A program made the position numbers and the translations under genes. From Anaerolineaceae bacterium (GTDB lineage: Bacteria > Chloroflexota > Anaerolineae > Aggregatilineales > Phototrophicaceae), in contig PABP01000038.1 of the NCBI GenBank assembly GCA_002699585.1, positions 558,001 through 622,000 of the forward strand: DNA of 64,000 bases, in the 5' to 3' direction. The notes beneath the pieces are model-generated. The model saw only the letters and a program-made list of their open reading frames with translations, was not told the origin of the DNA and searched no databases. Below are positions 1 through 8,800 of this stretch, piece by piece. Every line of letters starts with the position of its first letter. The first letter of the stretch is position 1.

Positions 1-1714
1 GGCGATTCTTGATCGTCTTGGCTTCTTCCAGTGCCGCGCTGAATGCCTCACGGGTGGCCGCTTTGATGACATACGCCCCCAGCGATTCACAGTTTTTGGC
101 AAAGTCGATGGGAATGTTCTCACCGATAAGTTCTTCGGCGGCTTCGTCACGGAAGCGGTACTTGGTACCAAAGCCATCGCTGCCGACGCTCTTCGACAGG
201 CCACCGATGCTGGCAAAGCCGTGATTATCCAGAATGATAATCGTCAGCTTGATGCCTTCCTGCACCATTGTTACGATTTCGGTGTGCATCATCAGGAAGC
301 TGCCATCACCGACCATGACGTAGACCTCGCGGTCCGGGTCGGCCATAGCGACGCCCATGCCGCCAGCGATTTCATAGCCCATGCAGGAATAACCATATTC
401 CAGATGATAGCCGCGCGTATCACGGGTGCGCCACAGTTTATGCAAGTCACCCGGTAGGCTGCCTGCCGCACACAGAACCACATCCTGCGGGCGCGACTGG
501 CTGTTGACCATGCCGATAGCCTCGCCCTGGGAGAGCATTGGATCGTGTTCCAGATTGTAGATGCGATGTACTTCAGCATCCCAGCTTTTGTTATAGGCCG
601 TCGCACGGGCGCGATAGTCAGCATCGACGCTGTAATCACCCACCAGGCTGAACAGTTCTTCCAGGGTGGCACGGGCGTCACCGACCAGCGGCAAAGCACT
701 GTGCTTGTAGGCGTCAAATTCCATCACGTTGATGTTGATGAAGCGCACGTTGGGGTTCTGGAAGGCGGTTTTACTGGCGCTGGTGAAGTCGCTGTAGCGC
801 GTGCCGATGCCGATTACGAGGTCGGCTTCGCGGGCCAGGATATTGGCCCCTTCCGTACCGGTTGCGCCAATAGCGCCCAGGTTCAGGGGATGATCGTAGT
901 TGAGCGATCCCTTGCCTGCCTGTGTTTCGCCAATGGGGACACCCGTTTTTTCGACAAAATCGCGCAGGGCCTGGTGGGATTCGCTGTAGTGGACGCCACC
1001 ACCGGCCACGATAATCGGCTGGCTAGCGGACTGGATCCACCTGGCAGCCTGGGCCAATTGGCTGCTATCGGCCCGGTTGCGCTGGATGCTCCAGACGCGC
1101 TTCTCAAACATCGCTGCGGGATAGTCGTAGGCTTCGGTTTGTACATCCTGTGGCAAAGCCAAGGTTACGGCCCCGGTATCAGCGGGTGATGTCAGGACGC
1201 GCATGGCTTCCGGCAAGCTGGTGATGAGCTGCTCCGGGCGATAGAGGCGGTCCCAATAGCGAGAAACGGGCTTGAAGGCATCGTTGGCGCTGATGTCCTG
1301 GGAGTGCTCCCATTCGATCTGTTGCAGCACAGGCGCTTGTATACGCTCGGCGAAGATGTCACCGGGCAGCAGCAGCACCGGAATACGATTGACAGTCGCC
1401 AGGGCTGCGCCCGTGACCATATTGGTCGCACCTGGGCCAATGGACGAGGTACAGGCGAAGGTCTGCATGCGATTTTTGTGCTTAGCATAGGCCACTGCCG
1501 CATGGACCTGGGCCTGCTCATTGCGGCTCTGATAATAACGAATTTCGTCGCGGAACTGCTGTAATGCCTGCCCTACTCCGGCGACATTACCATGCCCGAA
1601 GATACCCCAGACGCCCGCAAAAAATGGATTTTCCTGGCCATCGCGGCTGACGTACTGTTTGCTCAGATACAGGATAAGCGCCTGCGCCATCGTCAGGCGG
1701 CGTGTTGTGCTCAT
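1..1714 (-). CDS. iolD: 3D-(3,5/4)-trihydroxycyclohexane-1,2-dione hydrolase, 3' end cut by window edge
   Basis: Thiamine-diphosphate enzyme of myo-inositol catabolism; it opens the cyclohexanedione ring to 5-deoxyglucuronate, the IolB substrate. I translated the minus strand from ATG 1712-1714 and found 571 codons open to the edge; the family is usually about 620-640 residues, so roughly 50-70 are missing. The N-terminal half has the TPP-enzyme pattern (FGHGNVAGVGQAL, then TSSIGPGATNM). The C-terminal half has the TPP/Mg motif beginning GDGS near residue 467 and ending in LDNHGF. GAAAGGAAA lies just upstream of the ATG as ribosome binding site. It is the last visible gene of the iolG-C-B-D operon, 21 bases after iolB. 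The family call is strong because the three upstream genes are also iol genes. Confidence 0.93.
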   Translation of the reverse strand, partial: MSTTRRLTMAQALILYLSKQYVSRDGQENPFFAGVWGIFGHGNVAGVGQALQQFRDEIRYYQSRNEQAQVHAAVAYAKHKNRMQTFACTSSIGPGATNMVTGAALATVNRIPVLLLPGDIFAERIQAPVLQQIEWEHSQDISANDAFKPVSRYWDRLYRPEQLITSLPEAMRVLTSPADTGAVTLALPQDVQTEAYDYPAAMFEKRVWSIQRNRADSSQLAQAARWIQSASQPIIVAGGGVHYSESHQALRDFVEKTGVPIGETQAGKGSLNYDHPLNLGAIGATGTEGANILAREADLVIGIGTRYSDFTSASKTAFQNPNVRFININVMEFDAYKHSALPLVGDARATLEELFSLVGDYSVDADYRARATAYNKSWDAEVHRIYNLEHDPMLSQGEAIGMVNSQSRPQDVVLCAAGSLPGDLHKLWRTRDTRGYHLEYGYSCMGYEIAGGMGVAMADPDREVYVMVGDGSFLMMHTEIVTMVQEGIKLTIIILDNHGFASIGGLSKSVGSDGFGTKYRFRDEAAEELIGENIPIDFAKNCESLGAYVIKAATREAFSAALEEAKTIKNR

Positions 1715-1735
1715 GAAGTTTCCTTTCAATAAAGC

Positions 1736-2626
1736 CTATTTGCGGCGGGGTTCCATACCGTGATGCACAATCGGTAAGCGCGGGTCCTGGAAGGTCCAGG
1801 TATCCTGCACCCAGGTGTAATCAGGATCATCGACATTGGCTAAGGACTGCGCTGACCCGGCCAGGAAGTTCAGATAGTAGGTGGTATAGCCGTGGGCGCT
1901 GACCACCGGATGGTAGCCTTCCGGCACAAGGACGCTGTCATGGTTCTGGGCCATCATCAGGCCGTCAATGCTGCGATCATCGTTATAAACGCGCTGATAA
2001 GCATAACCCATTGGGTTATCGATCTTGTAGAAGTAAATTTCTTCGAGATCGGCTTCGATGACGTTACCCTCACTATCTTCACGGTGAACGTCATGCTTGT
2101 GTGGCGGGTAGCTGCTCCAGTTGCCAGATGGCGTATAGACTTCGACGCAGACAATGCGGTGGCAGTTAAAATCGGGCGGCAAAATGCCATTGATCTGGCG
2201 GGTGGCATTGGCCCCACCGCGAATCTCGATCTTGCTCATGTCGGGTGTGACCAACTGCGTCGGGAAATCCTGGTCAGTCGGCACCCAGCAGGAGGCAAAT
2301 TCAAAGCCATCAGTCAGGGCTTCGATTTCAAAATCCTTATTGCGCGATAGATACAGAGCATAAGGCATGCCACTGAACACGTTTGGGCGTCTACCGACAT
2401 TCTTGAACTCGCCATCGCTGGTTTTGATGTTGCAGACGCCACCCAGGATGACGATGGCATTTTCATAGTCGCGGGTATTGTCGCCGAAGGTCTGGCCTTT
2501 GTTCAGCCGCACCGCCGCCATATTGAGGTATTCCCAACCCGCTTCTTCCGCGCGGACGCGGGCGAATGTTCCGGTATCGCCTGTGTCGGTCGATTTCACC
2601 AGCATACTTTCTGATGTGTATTTCAC
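1736..2626 (-). CDS. iolB: 5-deoxy-glucuronate isomerase
   Basis: Isomerises 5-deoxyglucuronate to 2-deoxy-5-keto-gluconate, the step between IolD and IolC. The 296-residue product is close to the usual family length of about 270-300. It has the bicupin features of the KduI/IolB family: a metal-site-like stretch SYPPHKHDVHRED near residues 172-184, followed by EEIYFYKI and a late VLVPEGYHPV segment. Cytoplasmic, with no signal peptide. It sits between iolC and iolD in one leftward operon, with a 76-base gap to iolC. Nothing appears broken. Confidence 0.92.
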   Translation of the reverse strand: MKYTSESMLVKSTDTGDTGTFARVRAEEAGWEYLNMAAVRLNKGQTFGDNTRDYENAIVILGGVCNIKTSDGEFKNVGRRPNVFSGMPYALYLSRNKDFEIEALTDGFEFASCWVPTDQDFPTQLVTPDMSKIEIRGGANATRQINGILPPDFNCHRIVCVEVYTPSGNWSSYPPHKHDVHREDSEGNVIEADLEEIYFYKIDNPMGYAYQRVYNDDRSIDGLMMAQNHDSVLVPEGYHPVVSAHGYTTYYLNFLAGSAQSLANVDDPDYTWVQDTWTFQDPRLPIVHHGMEPRRK

Positions 2627-2702
2627 GATATTTCCCCTCTTACTCTGTCACACAGTTCTATTTACTCGCCTGCAACAACCATCAAGCAGGCAAGGATCGA
2701 CG

Positions 2703-3716
2703 TTAGTCTAAGCCGCCGTAGGGTTCAACGAATTTGAGCACTTCTTCCATGGTCGGCATGAAGTTGGCGCAGCCGTGCTCAGTCACGACAATCGCGCCGC
2801 AGGCATTGCCCAAACGTGCCGATTTATACCATCCCCAATCGTTGACGTAACCATAAAGGAAGCCCCCACCAAAGGCATCGCCTGCACCGAGGATGTTAGT
2901 AATATCGACTGGGAAACCGCCAGCTTCGATAATTTCACCTGTCGGCAGGTGGATCTTCGCACCCTGGGAGCCGACTTTTTCCACAACGGCATCCAGATCA
3001 TTTTGCAGCATTTGCTGGATGTTGCTCTGGCTGTCGCCCGCCACTTTGGTGTCTGATACCTGCGAATGCGTCAGCGACATCTTGTTGGGGTCATCGAGCA
3101 TGGCGGCGTTGATTTCATCTTCCGTGCCGATGACGACATCAACCAATGGCAGCACAGCCCGAACCTGTACACCGAAGGCACGCACGTCATGCCATTGGTC
3201 AGGCCGGAAATCGACATCAAAGACGACTTTCGCCCCGGATTTTTTGGCCATCTCAGCAGCGAACATGGTCGCGCTGCGGCTCGGCTCTTTGCTTAGGTTG
3301 GTCCCGGCGAACTGGAAAACTTTGCAGTCGTTGATGGGGGACGCCAGCACGTCATCGATCGTCAGGTTGATGTCGGCACAGTTGTCGCGGTAGTAAACCA
3401 GCGGAAATTTGTCGGGCGGCTCGATGCCCAGGACAACCGCGCTGGTGCGGAACTCCGGCTTGGTGGGGATAAACTGCGTTTCCACGCCTTCTTTATCCAG
3501 AAAGTCCACAATGAACTGCCCCACAGGGTCCTGGCCGATAGCCGTTAACAACGCGCTTTTGAGTCCCAATCGACGGGCACCGACGCTGATGTTGGTCGGA
3601 GAGCCGCCGACATAAGCCGCGAAGCTGTTGATGTCAGAAAAGGGTGCGCCGACATCATTGGAATATAAATCAATCGAACTCCGCCCCATGTGCAGCGTGT
3701 CGTATGTTTTGGTCAT
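2703..3716 (-). CDS. iolC: 5-dehydro-2-deoxygluconokinase (PfkB family)
   Basis: Phosphorylates 2-deoxy-5-keto-gluconate with ATP in the inositol pathway. This 337-residue PfkB-type sugar kinase has the N-terminal signature YVGGSPTNISVGARRLG and the C-terminal ATP/anion-hole motif NILGAGDAFGGGF near residues 277-289, where the Asp is the expected catalytic base. The length is typical of stand-alone bacterial IolC; some homologues carry a C-terminal aldolase-like domain that is absent here. It lies 30 bases downstream of iolG and upstream of iolB. Without the neighbours it could be read as 2-keto-3-deoxygluconate kinase; the context decides the call. Confidence 0.9.
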   Translation of the reverse strand: MTKTYDTLHMGRSSIDLYSNDVGAPFSDINSFAAYVGGSPTNISVGARRLGLKSALLTAIGQDPVGQFIVDFLDKEGVETQFIPTKPEFRTSAVVLGIEPPDKFPLVYYRDNCADINLTIDDVLASPINDCKVFQFAGTNLSKEPSRSATMFAAEMAKKSGAKVVFDVDFRPDQWHDVRAFGVQVRAVLPLVDVVIGTEDEINAAMLDDPNKMSLTHSQVSDTKVAGDSQSNIQQMLQNDLDAVVEKVGSQGAKIHLPTGEIIEAGGFPVDITNILGAGDAFGGGFLYGYVNDWGWYKSARLGNACGAIVVTEHGCANFMPTMEEVLKFVEPYGGLD

Positions 3717-3746
3717 GATTTGCCTATCTGTTTAGCTGACTATTGA

Positions 3747-4757
3747 TTAGCCGATTTCCGACAATTTTACCGGGCGGTTCTCATCAAGCGACTTCTTAGC
3801 GGCCATCGCCATCACAACGGGCACGCGGCCATCATAGCCACTGACAGGCACAGGCGTTCCGTTTTCGATGGCATTCACGAAGTCTTGCAGCTCAATCTTA
3901 TAGGAAGCGTCGTAACGCTCCAGGAAGAAATTAAGCGGCAAGCTGGCGCGTCTGACCTGCTGGCCATCGCTGATCGTCACGGCGTCGGCATAGTGATTGG
4001 CGCTGCTGGCACTGCCCTTGCTGCCAAAGGCTTCCACGCGCTGGTCATAGCCGTAAACAGCCTGACGACTGTTGTCGATGGTGCCCATTGCCCCGTTGGC
4101 AAATTTCAAGGTGATGATAGCTGTGTCGATGTCGCCTGCTTCGCCGATGGCCGGATTCACTAGCACGGCACCCGAAGCATAGATTTCCTCAACATCACCA
4201 TATAAGAAACGCGCCATGTCAAAGTCATGGATGGTCATATCGAAGAAGATGCCACCAGACACTTTGACATACTCAATGGGCGGCGGCGCTGGGTCGCGGC
4301 TGATGATGTGCAACAAATGCGGTGTGCCGATGCTGCCATCGTCGATGGCTTGCTTGACACGGGCAAAGGTGGGGTCAAAACGGCGGTTGAAGCCAATCTG
4401 TAACTGCACACCGGCTTCATCGACCGCGGCCAGCGCTTCATCAATGGCAGCCAGGTCAGCAGCAATTGGCTTTTCACAGAAGATGTGCTTTCCTGCTTTG
4501 GCGGCATCAATGATGAAAGGCGCGTGCGTATCCGTCGATGAAGCGATGAGCACCGCATCCACGCCTGGTTGCTGGATGGCTTCTAAATGATTATCCGTAT
4601 GAAATGGGATGTTGTAGGCCTCAGCGAGTTCCTCGGCGGCAGCGGCAAAGTAATCAGCGACGGCAACGATTTTGGCTTGCGGGATAGCGGTGGCAATGGC
4701 TTTGGCATGGACTTTACCGATACGTCCAGCACCGATCAGAGCAATATTGACGGTCAC
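3747..4757 (-). CDS. iolG: inositol 2-dehydrogenase (Gfo/Idh/MocA)
   Basis: Oxidises myo-inositol to 2-keto-myo-inositol with NAD, the first pathway step. The 336-residue protein has the Rossmann motif GAGRIG at residues 9-14, the conserved EKP lysine motif near residue 95, and the family Asp/His pair in GGIFFDMTIHDFD. It is the first gene of the leftward iol operon and diverges from the IclR-type regulator. The dehydratase iolE and iolA are not seen and may lie left of the window. Gfo/Idh/MocA enzymes vary in substrate, so the specific name rests partly on iolC, iolB and iolD behind it. Confidence 0.9.
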   Translation of the reverse strand: MTVNIALIGAGRIGKVHAKAIATAIPQAKIVAVADYFAAAAEELAEAYNIPFHTDNHLEAIQQPGVDAVLIASSTDTHAPFIIDAAKAGKHIFCEKPIAADLAAIDEALAAVDEAGVQLQIGFNRRFDPTFARVKQAIDDGSIGTPHLLHIISRDPAPPPIEYVKVSGGIFFDMTIHDFDMARFLYGDVEEIYASGAVLVNPAIGEAGDIDTAIITLKFANGAMGTIDNSRQAVYGYDQRVEAFGSKGSASSANHYADAVTISDGQQVRRASLPLNFFLERYDASYKIELQDFVNAIENGTPVPVSGYDGRVPVVMAMAAKKSLDENRPVKLSEIG

Positions 4758-5025
4758 ACAGATTTCCCTTTGTTAAATGTAAATAATTACAGTGTGCACC
4801 GGACGAGTATCTGCTATTGCTTCCGTAAAGGTATCTAATTGAAGCATCAAACTAGTTGGTGATATGCAAATAATCGATACTGGCCCAAACGCAAACGAGC
4901 AGACAAGTGAGTGCATCTATTTGCCGCCAAATTAGCACAATCAAACCCTATTGTCAACAAATATTGCAAATATGCACAAAGCAGCATAATATGTTGGTTA
5001 TTATGCAACAATCAAGGTGGACTGT
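4758..5025. promoter_or_regulatory. divergent iolG / iclR control region
   Basis: This 268-base AT-rich region separates the two divergent units and should hold both promoters and the IclR-type operator. The octamer TGCAAATA occurs twice (4865-4872 and 4965-4972) with a related TGCAACA at 5004-5010, all near the regulator end or between the promoters. These repeats are directly visible; their role as operator half-sites is inference. Confidence 0.5.
4929..4957 (-). promoter_or_regulatory. candidate sigma70 promoter for the iol operon
   Basis: Reading leftward there is a perfect -35 TTGACA (4952-4957), a 17-base spacer and a weak -10 TAATTT (4929-4934). It would give a leader of about 165 bases before iolG. 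The poor -10 would fit an activator-dependent promoter, but this is not proven. Confidence 0.4.
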
Positions 5026-5787
5026 ATGCGAGCGATACAATCTCTGGCGCGCGGTTTGCAGATCATTGACCTGATCGCCAGTGCGGACGAGCCGGTGAAT
5101 GTAAAAGACGTTGCCGATGAGCTGGATGTCGACAAGAGCACGGCATCACGCTTAATCGGCACATTGGAGAGTTACGGCTATGTTCAGCGCGCCAGGGACT
5201 CGCGCGCGTATACGATGGGCAAACGCCTGCACAGCATCAGTTGGCAACTGACCAACCGCTTTGCCCTGCGCGACATCGCCCGCCCGTATCTGGTGCAATT
5301 GGCTGCGCAGACAGGTGAATGCGCCCACATCGGCGTGTATTCCGAGGGTAAAGCGCTGGTGACAGATGACATCCAACCAGAAATCTCGCAACTGCGCGTC
5401 GTCAGCCAGACCGGTCGTCTGCTACATTTACATAATACCGCCCTGGGCAAAGGGTTGCTCGCCTTTGGCGATTTACCCCTGCCTGACGCTCTACCGCGCA
5501 TCACGCCCGTCACCATTACCAACCGGGAACAACTCATCCGGGAGCTAGACATCACACGACAGCGAGGTTATGCCCTGGATGATGAAGAAAATGAATATGG
5601 GGTGCGCTGTATGGCTGCCCCAATCTACAATGCGGTGGGGCTAGCTATTGCGACGATTGGTATCTCCGGGCCGACGGTCCGTGTCCATGACCAGACTATC
5701 GACATGCTAGCTAAAGCTGTTATGGACACCGCAGAGGCTCTTTCCTGTGAATTGGGTTATCAACCCGACGAGATATTATCCTCTTAG
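5026..5787 (+). CDS. IclR-family transcriptional regulator
   Basis: Likely controls the divergent inositol operon. It has an N-terminal winged helix-turn-helix (SLARGLQIIDLI, then VADELDVDKSTASRLIGTL around residues 34-52) and a C-terminal IclR effector domain (GECAHIGVYSEGKALV, LHNTALGKGLLAF, and YALDDEENEYGVRCMAAPI near residues 186-204). The length of 253 residues is normal for IclR. I chose ATG 5026 over the in-frame GTG 5017 because AAGGTGG (5014-5020), which contains that GTG, is a good ribosome binding site five bases before the ATG. Inositol operons are more often controlled by DeoR-, LacI- or RpiR-type proteins, so the pairing is somewhat unusual. Confidence 0.88.
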   Translation: MRAIQSLARGLQIIDLIASADEPVNVKDVADELDVDKSTASRLIGTLESYGYVQRARDSRAYTMGKRLHSISWQLTNRFALRDIARPYLVQLAAQTGECAHIGVYSEGKALVTDDIQPEISQLRVVSQTGRLLHLHNTALGKGLLAFGDLPLPDALPRITPVTITNREQLIRELDITRQRGYALDDEENEYGVRCMAAPIYNAVGLAIATIGISGPTVRVHDQTIDMLAKAVMDTAEALSCELGYQPDEILSS

Positions 5788-5807
5788 GCCCGTCAATAGT
5801 CCAAAGA

Positions 5808-5838
5808 AAAAGCCCGCACTCAGTTAGTACGGGCTTTC
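5808..5838. terminator. bidirectional intrinsic terminator
   Basis: An inverted repeat (AAAGCCCG ... CGGGCTTT with inner ACT/AGT pairs) lies between the convergent iclR and giant surface-protein genes. It is flanked by an A-tract on the left and a short T-tract on the right, so it can serve both strands. Confidence 0.75.
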
Positions 5839-5885
5839 CCATTCGATTTAGCTCATCTCGCAAGCCAAATCACATTTTGTAAAGC

Positions 5886-8800
5886 TTAAGCCTCTTCGGC
5901 AGGTGGTGCCTCGGTCGGCGGTGCTTCCGTTGGCGGCGCTTCATCCGCTGGCGGGGCTTCCGTTGGCGGGGCTTCCGTTGGCGGGGCTTCCGTTGGCGGG
6001 GCTTCCGTTGGCGGTGCCTCCGTTGGCGGAGCTTCCGTTGGCGGTGCCTCCGTTGGCGGTGCCTCTGTTGGCGGGGCTTCCGTTGGCGGGGCTTCCGTTG
6101 GCGGTGCCTCCGTTGGCGGAGCTTCCGTTGGCGGAGCTTCCGTTGGCGGTGCCTCCGTTGGCGGTGCCTCTGTTGGCGGTGCCTCTGTTGGCGGTGCCTC
6201 TGTTGGCGGTGCCTCTGTTGGCGGGGCTTCCGTTGGCGGTGCTTCTGTTGGCGATGTTTCTGTTACATCACCACTTAGAGGTACTTCCAAACTCTGGAAT
6301 GCCTCTTCTTCAGCAGCCTGTGTCTGGGCAGGCGTACCCTCCAGAACACAGACGATACTCTTGTAAGTCACACTTTCCGGTGTTGGACCATAGCCCACAT
6401 GGCGATAGGTAACGGTATGGCTACCCGCGCCAATCGTACCATTGTAGACCGTGCCGAAGCTCTGCCACTGATCTTCACCATGATCGGGAATGTTGGCAAC
6501 CTGACTACCATCGAACAGGACGTTGAACGATTCGACGTTCTGGCCCTGGTCACAGGGGTACTTGGTGCCATCATTACCACCACCGATCAAGCATCCATTT
6601 TCAGGATGGCCCACAGCTGATGCAACCTGTACAGAAACCTCATAGTCTTCATACTCATCGCTGAGATTGAAGTTGACACTGGCTTCCAACACCAGGTTGG
6701 GATGGTTGATACCCAGTGTCGCGCGCGATTCACCGATCAGCGTCCAGTTGGCTGGGCAGGTCAGACCGGGTTCCTGCGAGACGGTACCACAGTCCGTGGA
6801 TACCTTGGCCGTAGCCGTTGCACTGCCACCGTCAAAGGTGATGGTGACGGTTTCACCCGGCTGGGCCGTGATCTGAGTCGTCGCGTTGGCGCCCACACTG
6901 TAGCTCTGGTTGGCGTACTGGAAGTTCACCACGAAGCCGTTCGGGTTGGTGACGATGATCGTCCCCGCCGGGCAGGTGGCTTCCAGCGTCAGTGCCTGGA
7001 CGAAGATATCATGGGTATTGGTAATCGTCACTGATTTCTGCTGATCTGGGGCATCAAGGGTAACGCTACCGCCACCACTGACTGTCCAGTCCGAACCGGG
7101 GTCCGTTTCATAGGCGGTGTATTCGCCTAGTGGCAGGTCACTGAAGGTGACAGTACCGCCATTGGCACCGACTGACTGGCATTGTGGGCTACTCAGAGCA
7201 TCGCCATCAATACAGAGCTGGAAGGACTGGTTGCTATCAACCGGGACACCATTCCAGTTCACGGACTTGGTGAGAACGATCGAACCCACTGGCGGTGCGA
7301 CGATATTGACTGTTGCATCGTCATTATCACTTACCGCGTTGTTTGAAGTATCGGTACCGGAAGCGGTCACGACGTTGTAGTGTGAGTCACCGGCATCGCC
7401 AGCGATGAAGACATCCAGCGAACACTCATAGCTACCAGCGACACTGATGACCTGCGGAACCGAGCAAGTACCCTGCCCGTCGAGATCACCAAAGACGGTA
7501 TCCAGGAGTGAATCAATCGTCACAGTATCTGTTCCGATGTTGTCGATCTTGAAGGTGAAAGTGACAAGTTCACCAGGAGCAGTGACTTCTGATACGCTCG
7601 GCGTCTTGGTTACGTTGATCTCACCAACGAGCGGAGCAACAATGTTCACTGTGGCATCATCCTCGCCACTGACAGGATCATTGGTGCTATCGACACCGGA
7701 GGCAGTCACGACATTGTAGTGGACATCGCCACCGCTGCCATTGACCACTGTGTCGAGCGTACATTGATAGTCACTACCAATGCCAATCACCTGCGGGACA
7801 GAACACGCCCCCTGACCATTCAGATCACCAAAGACGGTATCTGTCAGGCTGTTGATAGTGACGGTATCACTACCTGTATTTTCGATGCGGAAGGTGAAGG
7901 TTACGTTACCACCTGGGGCAGTCACTTCACTGACACTCGCCGTCTTGATCACATCGATGGATGATGAGAGGTTGATGTTGTTGAACGTACAGACAGCGTC
8001 TTCGCCTGCTTCCAACACGATGTTGAGACCGTTGGTTGCACCCGTATTATTGTTCGGGCCACAATCGATACTCGTGAGATCCCAACCTGGCGGAACATTT
8101 TCCGTCACATTGTAGGTACCGGCTGGCAAGTCACTGACCACATACGGTGTACCGTTCTCGCTTAGCGAGAAGTTGGTCGATCCATTGAACACGAAGTCAA
8201 AGTCCATGTCCGCGAAGCTATCATCGTCGACGTTCTTCAGGATCGTGATGCTGCCGACTGGCGGTGGCGGCGTGTACACATTGTTGAACGTACATACCGC
8301 TTCTTCACCTGCTTCCAACACAATCGTCAGACCATTGGCCAACGCCGTGTTGTTGTTGCCGTTGCCGCAGTCAATCGTGTCCAGATCCCAATCGCTCGGA
8401 ACGGTTTCCGTGACGGTGTAATTACCTGCGGGCAGGTCACTGACTACGAACGGTGCGCCATTCTCACTCAGCGAGAAGTTGGTCGACCCATCGAACACAA
8501 AGTCAAACGACATATCGGCGTAGCTGTCATCATCCACATTCTTCAGGATTGTGATGCTACCGACTGGCGGTGGCGGTGTGTACACGTTGTTGAAGGTACA
8601 GACTGCTTCTTCACCTGCTTCCAGCACGATCGTCAGACCATTGGCCAACGCCGTGTTGTTGTTGCCGTTGCCGCAGTCAATCGTGTCCAGATCCCATTCT
8701 GCTGGGACTGTCTCCGTGACAGTGTAGTTACCTGCGGGCAGGTCACTGACCACGAACGGTGCGCCATTCTCACTCAGCGAGAAGTTGGTCGACCCATCGA

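Noticed and set aside
5889-6258. CRISPR-like array from the regular 15-base repeat spacing
   Set aside because: Units are contiguous without unique spacers, lie inside a coding frame and encode a simple pentapeptide.
5903-6412. Plus-strand ORF encoding a Leu/Pro-rich repeat protein
   Set aside because: It is the antisense image of the PPTEA minisatellite; the minus-strand frame belongs to a 2023-residue protein with clear domains.
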